Part shown: one piece after another, positions 27,201 to 41,067 of the stretch | Layout of the letters: each line of letters begins with the position of its first letter | Numbering within the stretch: position 1 is the first letter of the stretch | Assembly (NCBI RefSeq): GCF_017591425.1 | Contig: NW_024467121.1 | Span: 25,432,707 to 25,496,706 of the forward strand | Length of the DNA: 64,000 nucleotides | Direction of reading: 5' to 3' | Source: Ochotona curzoniae | Lineage: Eukaryota > Chordata > Mammalia > Lagomorpha > Ochotonidae | Notes under the pieces: model-generated | Told to the model about the DNA's origin: nothing | The model's input: only the letters and a program-made list of their open reading frames with translations | The model's database searches: none | Made by a program: the position numbers and the translations under genes

Positions 27201-30200
27201 CTGATTGAAGAAAAGTAGCATGCAAACCGTTCTTCCCAACACTCTCCCCATAACACATTTTAGATTGAAGTTTATTAGATATTAATTTATATCCCTAAGT
27301 ACTTTCCAGATAATTATATTTAAATACTATTAGGAGAGCAATATACCTGGTTTAACCTAAGGCAAATAAATGAGGAAGGAGAAATCAGATCAATTTCTGC
27401 TGAAATCTTGCAGATAAAAATCCAACCGCTGTTTTTCTGAAAATTGATACTATTTTTTCCCCTGAAAGATTTCTTTATTGGGCCCGGTGCGGTGGCGCTG
27501 TGGTTAAGGTCCTCGTATTGCATGCCCGGGATCCCATATGGGCGCAGGTTCTATCCCGGCAGCCCCACTTCCCATCCAGCTCCCTGCCTGTGGCCCGGGA
27601 AAGCAGTCAAGGATGGCCCAAAGCTTTGGGACCCTGCACCTGCGTGGGAGACCCGGAAAAGGCTCCTGGCTTCGGATTGACATAGCATCGGCCGTTGCAC
27701 TCACTTGGGGAGTGAATCATCGGACGGAAGATCTTCCTCTCCTCTCTGTATATCCGCCTTTCCAATAAAAAAATAATAACAAAAATAAATCTTAAAAAAA
27801 AAAGATTTCTTTAATGTAACAGCTCATCATGATGGGTTTTAGTCATGGTAAGAATACAAGAAAACCTCAGTAATGAGGACGTTTCGTGGCTACGCTAAAT
27901 TGCTGTTCCTGTAAGACTCAGCAGACACATCCTGAGTTTTGTAAAGCTTGTCCTTCACCTGTGTTTGTCAGAGTAGAAGGTGGCCATGAGGTGTGAGTCA
28001 AAAAATGGTTTATATCATTGGACTGTGCATCACTTATAGAGTCAGAGGACTGAGTCTTTTTTTTACCTTTGTGCACTCTGTGTCTAAGACAGTACCTGGT
28101 ATGTAGGTAGATGTTGGGAGATACATTGAATGAATAAATGAATGAATGGTTTTGATTTCTGGAATTTATCATGTGGTCCAACGACATAGATTTGGCTCTA
28201 AAAACATCAACTGTCCACTGAAATTAAGAATGACAAAACAATGGACTGTTGTAAATGGCAACATTTTAGATTAACGTTTCTGAATTTGATTGAGGAGCAT
28301 TATGGGGCTGTTGGCTTTGGAGAATAATATTGATCACTTCAGAAGCTGGAAATTATAGTGAAGAGGGCATACAAAAATAGCTGGTCCTAGAAACTCTAAA
28401 AGGGACATAACAGACATAATTGTAATTGTGGTAAATCAAAAATCTATCAAAATTATCAGATAAAGGTAACTTACAATACTTGGCATTAATTTCATTTTCC
28501 TAAAGGATGCATAATTATTATGAACCTAGAAAGAGAATAAAAGCAAAGTGTATGAAAGAAACATGTTATGCAAAGGAAATGATTAGCATATAATTATATG
28601 ATGCATTATATATAATTTGATTTAATTAACTTATGAGAACACTAAGTGAAAGAGCATTGTGAGGAAAGAAAAGCCCAGACTTTCACATGAGTGGCAATAA
28701 TTTGCTGAGTTGGGGAGATTCTCCCTCCTATCAGGGTCCCTGAGTCCCTAGGAACTTCTCGTCCAAAATCCCTGATTGAGTCCTGGCTTGGACTCATTTT
28801 AGCTTTGAGAACTTTGACAAAGCTGTTTTCTATTCTGAGCTTTGTATTTAACATCCGAAAAGTAATAAAGTAATTACATGTCTTTAATACAAACTGTCAC
28901 TGCCAGGGCTCAATGGTGGTATCATATGAAAGTGATGTGCACACTAAATTGCCATATAATGCAATAACAGTTCTTCAGGATTGTATGAAATTTATTCCAA
29001 ATATAGTCTCGTAATTTCTGACTTGTCTTCCTGTTTATAAAGTCCTGGGAGAAAAATTGGTCCCTGTGTTTCATTGTTACCATCAATTACATAACGGTAA
29101 CAACTTCTTACTTGGGGAGTTGATATGAGACCCAATGTTATCATGTGTCCTGGGTTGGTGCCATGGCATAGTAGGCTAAACCTTTATCTGTAGCACAGGT
29201 ATTCCATATGGGCATCAGTTTGTGTCCTGGGTGCTTCACTGTGATCCAGCTCTCTGCCTGTGGCCTGGGAAGGTAGTGGAGGATGGCCCAAAACCTTGGG
29301 ACCCTGCACCTTCCTGGAAGACACAAAATCTCCTGGTTTCTAGCTTCAGATCTACTCAGCTCCAGCCTTTGCCGCCACTTGGGGAGTGAAGCAGAGGTGG
29401 AAGATTCTCTGTCTTTCATCTCTAACTGTGCATTGCAAATAAAAAGAAAATAAAACCTTTTTTAAAAAGATGCTTGTATTCTGTCAGAGTTCTTGGGTGC
29501 CACCCTGTAACTGGTCCTTGACTCCAGCTTTCTGTACTACATACTGTGTGTGGCAATAAGTAATGACTCCACGTTCTTGGGTCTCTGTCACCCAAGTAAG
29601 AGACTTGGATTGAGTTCTTGGCTCTGACACTTGGGAAGTGAACCAACAGAAGGGCGCTCTCTCTTTTTCTCTTTCTGTTCCTCTATTTTCCCTACCTTTC
29701 AAATAAGTGATATAATTAAAATTAGCAATTATACTTAGAATAGGCCATAAATAAAAACCAAATATATCTGTCTGCAAGAAAGACAAATAATACAAATTGC
29801 TTCAGTTTAAAATGAGTGATAAGACAATTATACTTATAAACACATTCATGAGATTTGAGATTTTCTAGCCATGAAAATATTTTAGAAGATTTCACTTGTT
29901 TGTTTGGCTTCTGACTAGCTCCTTCTGAAAGTGGCCTGTTGACTTATATATCAGTTCGTTTAGGAACCATATATACGACTATTCCTCTATGCCTGGAACT
30001 GTCTCTTCTCACCTTTTGCTTTCTTCCTTGGCAAATTAAAATTGCATTACAGGACACTTGCATAAAAGGATGCATAACTTCTCTCTGATCACTCAATGGG
30101 GAAAGAATCATCATGGTTCCTGTGTTATCAATTTGCCTAATAAAATTAGAAATATGTTCACAAAAGAAGGCTAATTCTTTAAACAAAAAGCACTAGATGC

Positions 30201-33200
30201 TGAGAACTAGGAGAGTAAGATATGGGTGCAGGAAACACAGAAGAGGGCTTAGCTGGGGCTTGACATTTTATTAAAGGCAATTCTACAATGAAGATGGAAT
30301 TATTTAACTAGATATTTAAGAAGGTTCAAGCCTTAATTCAGAAGGGATGCCCTCAGGGGAATTGTGTGTATAGTATTAAATCCTTTAGTAGCTAATAAGG
30401 AGGTTTTAGATATTTTGTTAAAAAGTCACAGTGGCCTCTAGTGTAAGACTTTCTTTAGGAGTGGGTATAAATTATTACCCATTACAATATCAACTTAGGA
30501 AAATGCTAATATTAGAATGAAAATAAAATTCCACAGTGGATGGTGGAAAGATGTTCTGAAACTATAATTTTGGTTCTTAGTTTGTTAGTAATCATCGTTC
30601 TATGGTTGGTCACCCCTTTGCCATCATACAAGAAAATTGAGTTGAGTAAATAACATTTTTGTGCAGTGGTCTCATAATTTCGGTGTAACATTTTTCTTCA
30701 CTGATATTACCTAAACTTCTTCATCTAAAAATAAAGATGGTACTGCTTAGTGCAAAGGTGTTTCATGAGGCATCCCCTTTGAGCTGGCCTTAAAGGACAT
30801 GGTATTTGCTCTGTGGTCCATCCTGGTATATCAAAGCAAAGAATGCAAGGACAAGCATTCAGATTGCATTAGCATATCCTTTCCGTGAACAGTAGAATCT
30901 GGAAGTAATCCAACATGGCAATAATGATTCTACCTCTGCACAATTCCTTTATGAAAAGTTGTTTTATTTAGATGTCTGATGTTTAAGTTTATTTGATGTT
31001 TCTTTGAAAGGGACTTTTTAATTGTTTTTAAGGAAGATAAAATTGTGACAACCAATTAATAAAAGTAAGTAATTGCCATGTTTATTTTACATGTATATTT
31101 TTTCATGGCATGAAACATGGTCTAATTTCAGTAACAATGTTAGATTATTCCTTTATCTGAAAAAATGTAAAAATGCAAAGAAAATCACAGGTTGGAGGAA
31201 AAGTGAGAAATATCTCTTTATTTTTATGCTGAATTTTTATTTATAGTGTTTCAGTGTTAATAAGTGAGACAAAATTTTGTTTTTACTTTCAGCGGTTTAC
31301 CTCTGCAAGAGAACAATGCAAAATAAGGCAAGACTAGAGCTTGCAGACTATGAAGCTGTAAGTACTGAGGACTGGCTGACAAAGTTGCAAACTGAACAGG
31401 AGTAAGACCGGTGTTCATTTCTTAGTCTCTGCTAACGTTCTACATTCATGGATTTTAAAGATGACATTTCCAGAAATCAGATAGCATAATGGCTTAATAA
31501 ATTTCTTATTTTAGCTTATAGTGAGGCCAGTTAAATCATAAATGCACAAACCCAGTGTGGAAGAGGAAGCATGTCTTGCTTTCTAAAACTGTCATACTAT
31601 GAAGACCAAATATATCTATTATAATGAAGGCAAATCCTGAGAACGAAAGGTTATGCTGGATGTATGATTTTGACAAAGGTTATGCTGGAATATGTAGGTG
31701 CATCTCCACAGCAAAGTCGTTTGTTTAGATGATTGCTTTACTGTGATTTTTGAAATTCAAAGCATTGTATAGGCTCTTTGTGTTTTTTTCTTTAGTTAAT
31801 ATATAGACTGAATCAGGGAAAGGAATGTAAAACTTCGCTGTTCTTCTATAATGTAGCCACAGAAAAATTCTGTGGATTAGACGAGCACTGTTTTATACTA
31901 GATAATTATAGTATTACACAGACACATGTTACATTTTCCGTTGTGTTCCCAAAGAGGGTTATTCACAAAATTAATGTTTGTAATAGTTTTTTCTGCTTTA
32001 TCTGAGACTGCTAACTATGAGGACTCACTGAATCCGGTAATGAACATCAGTTACTGTTCAGAACTGAAGTATACTCAGTGCTCTAGAAGTTCCATATTTG
32101 TTTTCTTGACAAATCAGTATGGCAAATAAGGAGGAGAGTGGTGGAGGGGAGCATTTGAATGTATTCACCTGTGGGATGTTTTCCAGGAGAGCCTGGCCAG
32201 GCTGCAGAGAGCATTTGCCCGGAAGTGGGAGTTCATTTTCATGCAAGCAGAAGCACAGGCAAAGTGAGTCCTTGTGAGTCTTTTGTTCCAGTCACAGGGC
32301 TTTGTCCAGAGAGGCCTTACAATTAATACTACTTATCGCTCCTTGTTATGATGTTGACAGAGTGGACAAGAAGAGAGACAAAATCGAAAGGAAGATCCTG
32401 GACAGTCAAGAGAGAGCGTTCTGGGATGTGCACAGACCTGTGGTAAGCAGACATGTCCATGATGTCTTGAGTCTTGAAAGTGAGAGTCCCCTATAAAAGT
32501 AAGGGGAAGCCTATTTACCGCATCTAATGTGTTACAGTGTCTTTGTCAATTACTCAAGAATATATTGCCACTTTTGTGTGAGATGACCATGCTTCCTTAG
32601 TGTAGTAGCTAATTGATAAAATTATGGATGTTTGCACCCTGACATCACTCCCTCATTCTTGGCATTTGAGGTGCTTGATGCTTCCTCTTGTACACGTGGA
32701 AGCAAAAAAGTACTGCAACAGAGCTGTTTGCTTATGGCCTACTGTTGACAGTTTCCTGGTTTTATAGTAAAAGTCTCCTATTGATTTATAAAAACTTATC
32801 AGTAATCTGCTTTAATTGTTGGCTCTCACAGGCTAACATGTTACATGTCTCAAATTCAAATTAGCTCATAGTTTTAAGGATGCATGCAACATTGGATTTT
32901 TGTGCAATATCTTATCTGGTTTCCTCCTTAATAATATTAAACGGTGTACCTCTGAGTAGCAATTGATATTCTTGATTGATTCCATTTGAAAACTTCATGG
33001 ACATAATTAAAAATGTGTATGAGCATCCCTAAGGTCTAACCTTATATAGTCTTTATATTCTGATACTGTATTGTTTCTTCTTCTATACTTTTCTTTCAAC
33101 ACAGACTAGGCAGAGTAAACATAGATGACAGGCTTACACCACTGGGGCACATGATTTGATAAGGATTTAAAACCTCTCAACTACCTTCAGAATTAGATCA

Positions 33201-36200
33201 AAATGGAAAGATTTCAAAAATCTGTTCATGTATGTATGTAATATATGTATTTCCCTTTCATATAGCAATGGAGTTGTTAAATTCTCTACTGAATTTGAAA
33301 TGTCAAGACATTAAAATTTAAAGGTGACTAGCTTCCTTATTCATAATTTTGGATTTTATTTCTCATGATCAACAAAGGAGTAATAAGTCACATGTGAAGC
33401 TGCTTCAATAGGATTTTTCTTTGTTTATGGTTAGAAGCAACATCTGGAAGCAAGTCAGTATCCTACTTTGCCATGTTCACAATCTTTATGCCCCCCTGGG
33501 ATGTCTAGCCTCATTCTGCTTATATTGTCTGGATCTATTGATAACCTAAGAAGACTTGTGCAGCTCACCTCTAGCCCTCATTCCAGCATACTCCTCCTTT
33601 AGAGCTGCAATTGAGACCATTTAAATATATGTTCTGACACTATTGCCTAAAAGTCAAGGGCCCTGGGCAATAGTCTTGCATGTGCCAGGATCATATGGGA
33701 GCCAGTTCTAATCCCAGCAGCCCGCCTCCCGTCCAGCTCCCTGCTTGTAGCCTGGGAAAGCAGTCAAGAACGGCCCAAAGCCTTGGGACCCTGCATGCAT
33801 GTGGGAGAATCTGAGGGGCTCTGGACTTCTGGCTTCTGATCAGCACAGCTGTAGCCGTTGTGGCCATTTAGGGAGTGAATGCATGGATGGAAGATCTTTT
33901 CTGTGTCACTCTTCCTCTCTGTATATCTGACTTCCCAATTAAAAAAGAAAGGAAGGAAGGAATATAACTGTGAAAGACAGGTTTTGTATACCAGCACTGA
34001 TTATTTTCATCCTGGTTCTTATTTACAGAAGTAAGTGCTATCTCCAATGTCTGAATAGGATAAATTTTTGTGACAACCTATATATTTTTTTGTTATTCCT
34101 AGAAAAGTCTATAGCTTTTTTAAATATAAAATATATCTAGTCGACAGGAATTATTAACACATAAAAGAGATAGCAAAGGGGCTTTATTTTGTTATAATTG
34201 GTTGAAAAGTTCACTTAAAAGCTATGAGATGACCTCATTTTTAAATTCTTAAAATGGCTTTTCTTATCAGAATAAAAAGCAAAAATTCCATGAATTTTTA
34301 GACTCGAAATTTTCAATAAATTTGAAAGTATGTGTTTTTTTTTTAAAGATTCTTTACTTGAAAGGCAGTTGCACAGATACAGAGAAGGAGAGGAAGAGAG
34401 ATTTTCCATCTGCTAGTCCTCTCTCCAAATGACTACAACAGCCAGATGGAAGCCAGGAGCCAGAAACTTCCTCTAGCTCTCCCACACGGGTTCAGGGCCC
34501 AGATACTTGGACCATGTTCAGCTGCTGTTCCAGGCATGATAGCAAGGAGCTGCGTCAGAAGTGGAGCAGAGAGGACTTATACTGGCACTCATATGGGATA
34601 CCAGCACTGCAAGCGGAGGCTTAACTTGCTGCTATGACACAATGCCAGACCTACTGAAAGTCTTTCAAGTTATGTAACAATCTCTCCCAGATAGATTTAT
34701 CTTCATCAACATACAAAATATTTTTGAAAGTGAGAATGCAGTTCTCCTAACAGCAGCCCATGTCTTCTTGTGAGTTTCAATCAGCAGGGTTAGAATTCCA
34801 AAGATTGGAATGAGGCTGACTTTTGAATTTGCACCGTATATGTAATTCACATGGGTAGCTTCAAATGATTATTCAGAACTTTGGTTGCACAGAAATTTAA
34901 TGTCATCCCTGACAGTTCCCTTGAAGGGCATCAGTGGTGTTGCTATGCTAGCTTTTGACATTTTCTGTTTTGTGGTATTTGTGTAAAATAAGGCGAAGGC
35001 GATAGAAATGGAGCGGTTTTCTGTCTTGCCTGATCAAAGCAATCTGTGTCCATAATACTATCAATAGCCCTTGAGCTTGATACTGATCCCTCTGTTTTAG
35101 AAAATCCAAAGTGTGTTCACTCAAATCTAAATCTCTCTTTTGTGTTAGGGAAAGAGGAAAGTATTTCTATTATTCCCATCTGTTCCTTTGAATTGAAAAA
35201 TATTTTGACATTGTGGCTATCATGAGACTCTGTGAGTAAAACTGTTATTTTTTGTTCCCTATTTCTTTTTTTTTTCCTCCCGTCTGCTCTATCCCTGAAT
35301 AGATTTGTAGATGTAGCATCCTATTATTATGTAATATCTGATGCTATTTATATGAGCCATGGGCATTGTGAGAATTAAAAACTACTTTCCCTATTATTAA
35401 GTCGGAGCTTGTATAGTCCTAGGACTTGGCAACCTCTCAAATTGATGCGCCTAGATTTCTGTCCTATTTCTATTGATGTGGTGAGGATGTGAATAGTGGT
35501 TAAGATCACACTAGGAAGAAAGTCCCAAGCACCAACAGCAACCTCTCAGGCTGATAGGTAAAGGGAATATTGATCCCTAATACTGACAGTTTCATGACTA
35601 GGGTGGGGAATCTCAGTAGGCGTCAGGGAGGAAAGGACAGCCACTAGTTCCAGTGCGTTGCTGAGAAACCTGCTTGTGGGGCCATTCATGTTAGAGATGC
35701 ACTAAAGCTGTTTTTGCCAGTAAGTAGAATCAATAGATAATCTGTACAGAAAAGAGTAAATGGGGTAAAGCCTAAAAATGGGAAAAGCTGGATAAAGAAG
35801 GTGTGGTTTGGAACATGTTTATGAAAAGCCAAAGGAAATGATCACTAAAATTGTAAAGTATCATGGTATTCCAGTATATGACAGGTTGATTTTATTTATA
35901 TCTTGAATCCAGATGTTTTTTCCTCTGTAGTTTTCATCTTCATTTGCATAACACAATATGATGCAGAATAGAGATGCTGAACTTGAGTCCTGGGGAAATT
36001 AACACACTTACTCCACACTACATGCTTTTTTTTTTTTAATGAAACACGACTGATAAGATGTACTGGATATATTTTACGTCTCATCTGCATTTCCCTAACC
36101 ATGCAGAGTCCTTGCACCTCAGTAAAGAAAATGCATAGCGGCAGAGCTTTTATTTGTTATTGGAAGTCTGTAGGTCAAAATGGAGACAGCTTTAAACAAG

Positions 36201-39200
36201 ATGATAAAGCGAGGACCAGAGGAGCTTGCTTTGTCCTTATCTTTGTCGTTTTTTAGTTCTGAATTCCTAAAACACTATCAAACCTGAAGGCAGTCAGCTG
36301 TCTGCCATTGACAGTTAGCAGTTGATGGATTGATTATATTGCAAGGAAAGAAATACGTGTGACTCAAGAATCCCATCAATTTTCCAGTTAAAGAAATATA
36401 TAACGATGATGATTATATTATCCAACATTTTCATACACAGGCACATGTAAACACACAGAGCAACACCAATAAATTGACAGAAAAACTGTTTTGCATTTTC
36501 AGGAGCTGAGTTAGGCACAGAAAGCATAATCTATGATATTTCACATTCATTTATTCATTTGTTCATTCAATAATTGTTTGCTGTTCACCTAGAAGATACC
36601 AGCACACATCAAATTCTGCTGACAGACATTTAAGCAAGACAAAGTTTCTGTATCTGAGGACCTTGCATTTTAGTATTAAACAGAGTAAGCAAATAATTGC
36701 AATGTAAAAGTTCTGTCCAGTTGTAGAAAATCTAATTCAAAATGATGTTATCAGTAGGGACTGGAGTAAGGGGTAGGGAGGACTTCTGTAGGCCCAGTAG
36801 TCAAGTAGGGCGTCCTAAGACCTAGGTGACAAAGAGTCAGACATACACTATTATGGGAAAAGGTAACAACCAGTAAAATGGAAAGACCCTAGCACATAAG
36901 AGGAACAAAATAAAAGGCCAATTAAACTGGAGTGGGCAATAAAAGAGAAGTACCTAATAGCATTGGAAAGATAGCAGAGTCCCATTTACACTGCTTCCTA
37001 GTGAACTTGGTATTATGCTTGTCTAATGTTAAGTGTGATGAGAATGGGTACAAGCTTAAAAGGAAGAGTGTAATATTGTGGCTATGTTTAAAAAGCTTGC
37101 TTTAGCTGATGGATGTGATGGAGAGAACAAGAAACGAATGATGAGGGTCGAAAAGAAGGATGCTGTGATAGTGCAAGAAGGAGCTACTGGCAGCTTGGAA
37201 CAGTGGTAGGTATGTGGATGGAAAGAACATAGGTTCCAGGTATGTCTGGAGGTGAAGTTCACAAAGACTGCTCATCAGTCTAATGTGGGAAGCTTGGGAG
37301 AGAGAGGAGTCAATGCCAACTCCTTGGCAATGACTTGAAGATCGTTTCTAGTTGTGTGTAGCACAAACTGAAAGGAAGAAAACCAAGCAAGGAATGCATT
37401 AGTGGTAAGACAAATAAAATTTCTGGTTTGAGTTTTACTTATCTTGATAGAAAAATGAGCCAAAATTAGTACTGTGTTTGGAAAGCTTTTCCCATGGGGC
37501 GTTGAATCTGCAGCATCTTTTTGTACTCGGGATGTGGGGGCGTGCAATGCTAGAAGATGGCCTTGTCACTCCAGCTATCTCTTCTTTCCAGCTAAGCACA
37601 GAGTGAATTCCGCTTCCCAGGTTTGTACCATCATCTGTCTTAGAACTTTAGATGATGGTTGGCTTTATCTACTTCCACCTTCCTGTTTACCTTACATAAT
37701 ATTTGTGTCTCAGTGCATTTTTATAATATACCCTGAAAAATTGTACACATTTCATTTGTGACAGTTTTTTAGACTTCACGTTTCACATTTGCCAGAATTG
37801 TAATTCTTCTAAATTTCAATTTTCAAAATCTAGAACACTCTTAATCAAAGTAACCAAAACTCTCACACTCTAACTCATGAGCTTTGATTAATTCATGTAC
37901 TAAAATGTGAGATACTGTGTCAAAGTAATATCTGGTCGGTTTTCTTCCATGCATCAGAACCTGGGAAATAAAATAGAGGATGATGGGATGTCACTGGAGG
38001 CAAGGACACTGAGAACATGAAAGTGACAAGTAACTGGGAGAAGGCAGAGGCACTAAAAATGGCATAAAATGAGACTCAAGTTCAGAAAGTATTAGGGATG
38101 AGAACCAGCTCACATCATGAGCATTGCTGCTACATGGATAGCAAAATAAATGATGTTCCCAATGATGACCTTAAATCATCAAGAAAGATTGCATTTTGGG
38201 GATATGATTATATAAAAATGAAGGGACTTATGGGGATTATTTTAGGTTTTTCCCCAGTGGTGAAGATAAAACTTGATTTTAGCTCTTAGAAATAAGTATG
38301 CAATCCAGTAAAGAACTTTATATGAAACTTTCATTTTAAACTTACTAATGATTGAGGTGCTTGTATTTTTACCCCCTTTTCAAAATCAAGTTTAATGCAA
38401 TAGAATATCAATACATCTTTGAAACTAATCCTTGTCAAGGTCTTGCTGACCATTGAGTTTTACAGAGTTTTTCTTTCTTTCTGCTCTGTAAATACAGAGA
38501 ATGCCAAGGTGTGAACAGGCCCCCTCATGCCAATTTTGACTCATATTGAACTGTTGGTTTCTAAGATGACTCTATTACAAAGAGGTGTTTGGCAGGTGAG
38601 TAGATCCTAAGTGGAGCCCTCATGAATAGGATTAGTGTCTTTGTTAAAGAGTACACCTTCCCTTCCCCATGTGAGGATGCAAGAATATAGCACCTTTCAT
38701 GAAACATAGTCTCTCTCAGATGGCCAAGTTTCTTCAAGTAGGAGAAATACATTTCTGCTGCATGTAAGCGAAGTAATTTTTGTTATTGCAGCTTGAAAAT
38801 ACCAAGACAGGGATGTATAAATGTTTCCAATTGAGAATAATTTAGGAATTGCCTATATTTTTTCATAATTTATAGCTATTGAATTCAAGCCTATTTCAAG
38901 TTAAATTTAGAAAACTGCCAATTTTCACAAGCTTATTTTTTATTTTCTGATTGTCTCACCTCAGTGGGAAAGTTATTATAAACCTTCTGATTTTACTTTA
39001 TTTAATACTATAATTGTATTAGGTTCTGTTCAGCCCTTATAGCATACCATTTAGATCACTAGTACTAACAATAGTCATATCTGTAAAATTAAAATTGTTT
39101 CTACCAATTCAAAAGTCAGCCCATTTTTTTTCTACTTTTTAACCCTTCACTTAACCATGGACAAGATGCCAAAAAAATATGATGAAACAATATGCAATTT

Positions 39201-41018
39201 CAGTGATGGCTATGATAATACTTGACATCCCAAATTGTGACATGGGGCAGGTAGAATGTATATGGTGAGTCTCAAATCTTCCCTAGTTGAGAACTTTGCT
39301 TGTCTGCACATTGCAGTAAGTTTATGGTTGGTTAAAGAGATGGACTTCTCAGGTGTACAATAGGCCAGGTGAAATAGGAAAGTATTCATGCATATTAGCT
39401 TCAACCCTTTTATTTTTTTTCTATTAGGAACTATTATCTTAATTATGACAATATCACTTCTATTAAGGCATTAAAATTCTAACAGTTCATTTTCACTGTT
39501 TTAACATTGTAAACTAAACATGGGTAGGATTTTTTAACTCAAAAAAAGCTATAGGCAAGCTTACTTATTTGAGGCCTTTTAGTAGCTCTCGAAAACAGTG
39601 ACAATCTGTGGCTGGGGGAGCAGCTCCTCAAAAAACTTTCATTGAAGGATGAAGAAATAATTCCTATATGATAGGTTGAGGTGCCTTGATTTTCTGCCAA
39701 AACAAGTTAATGTGACAGAACCACAGCAGAAGAATTTAGTTATGTGTAGCAGAGGCTTTAATCATGGGAGTCAACTCAGCCAGGTTCTTAACTGATCATC
39801 CAATTACTGTTAAGGACAAGCATTGGGGTGTAGCAAGTTAAGCTTCCTCCTGTGATGCCAGCACACCACCTGAGCTCCAGTTCATACCCTGGCTGCTCTG
39901 CTTCCAATCCAGATTAATGCTAATGCACATAGGAAAGGAGCAGAGGATGGTCCAAGTGCCTGGCCCCTTGCACTCATGTGGGAGACCCAGAAGCATCACC
40001 AGGTTCCAAGCTTCCACCTGGCCTCACCCTGGCCATTGCAGCCATTTGAGGAATGAACCAGAGAATGGAAGAATCTATTTATCCGCCTCTCTATAATTCT
40101 GCCTTTCAGATAAGTTTTAAAAATCTTCCTTTAAGAAAGACATTATTGTTGTAAGTTCAGTGGTATGAACATGATGCAAAAAGGAAATGGGTCAGGAAAA
40201 GGCTATTATCACACTGCCACTTGTGTTTGAAATGGTCTGAGTCATGAATCTTGATGGCTATGGCATAAGAAGCTATATATATTTGACAGTCCATTAAACA
40301 CTAGTGTTTTACCACACAGAAGGCAGAGATTGGCTTGCTATGTCAGTGTAACAGCCTCTGAGTAAGTATTTAAAAGTAGAAATCCTTGAAGTCATTCCCC
40401 TTTCCAGAATTCTCCATTTGAGACCTGTCTCACCTCCAGGTGCCTGGCCTCAACTCCATTGCCAGTTACATCTTCCTGCTAATGTATGCCCTGGAGCGGG
40501 GGGACAGTGGGTGATGGCTCAAGTAATTGGATCGCTGCCACTGGTGTCGGAGACCTGGACTGAGTTCTTGGCTTCCAAAATCACCTGTGACAGCCTTAAG
40601 TGTTGGGGATAGGGAGGGCATTTAGGGAATAGCACAAAAATAGGGACTCTCATTCTCTCTCTCTGTCTCTCTCTCTCAGAAATGGGTAAAAAAAAATGAA
40701 TAAACATACCCTGATGCCTTTCCCTTTTAGTAAAAATTAAATTGAAGTTCTTCATTACAGTTCAATGCCCACTTATTAATCTGGGCCACTCATCCTGTAG
40801 CCTGTTCCATGGTAGTAGACATTTTTAGCTGGTAATGAACTTCTGGTTTAATTGTCAACTTCATATTCCATGTTGACTATGAAATTGTAAAATTATTGTA
40901 ATGGTTACTGTTTTGTCATACTAGCATTATTGTTGACATTTACATGTTACTTTTGTCAAACACCTTTATATTCCTCGGCATTCAAAGGTTGTATGTGTGG
41001 GTGTGCACGTGCACACCC

Positions 41019-41067
<49 letters not shown>

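Larger units (their letters stand above)
10499..31292 (+). other. RGS7: RGS7 intron, 20794 bp (largest in window)
   Basis: Bounded by GTCAGT and TACTTTCAG. It holds two antisense old L1 segments (14930-16850, 20730-21345), a plus-strand L1 3' UTR (18376-19422), a Tigger-like DNA transposon (26437-26775), nine SINE copies and GT, poly-A and poly-C tracts. Stretches with nothing recognisable include 10499-13178, 13680-14507, 17136-18283, 19423-20399, 21346-22872, 23210-26436 (apart from the MIR remnant noted at 21735-21835) and 29717-31292. Confidence 0.88.

Noticed and set aside
27493..27557. A- and B-box-like motifs as a tRNA gene
   Set aside because: They lie in the SINE head; no cloverleaf or anticodon arm can be formed around them.
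27444..27768. Several overlapping open frames on both strands
   Set aside because: All fall inside the young SINE, whose GC-rich body is open by chance in several frames.
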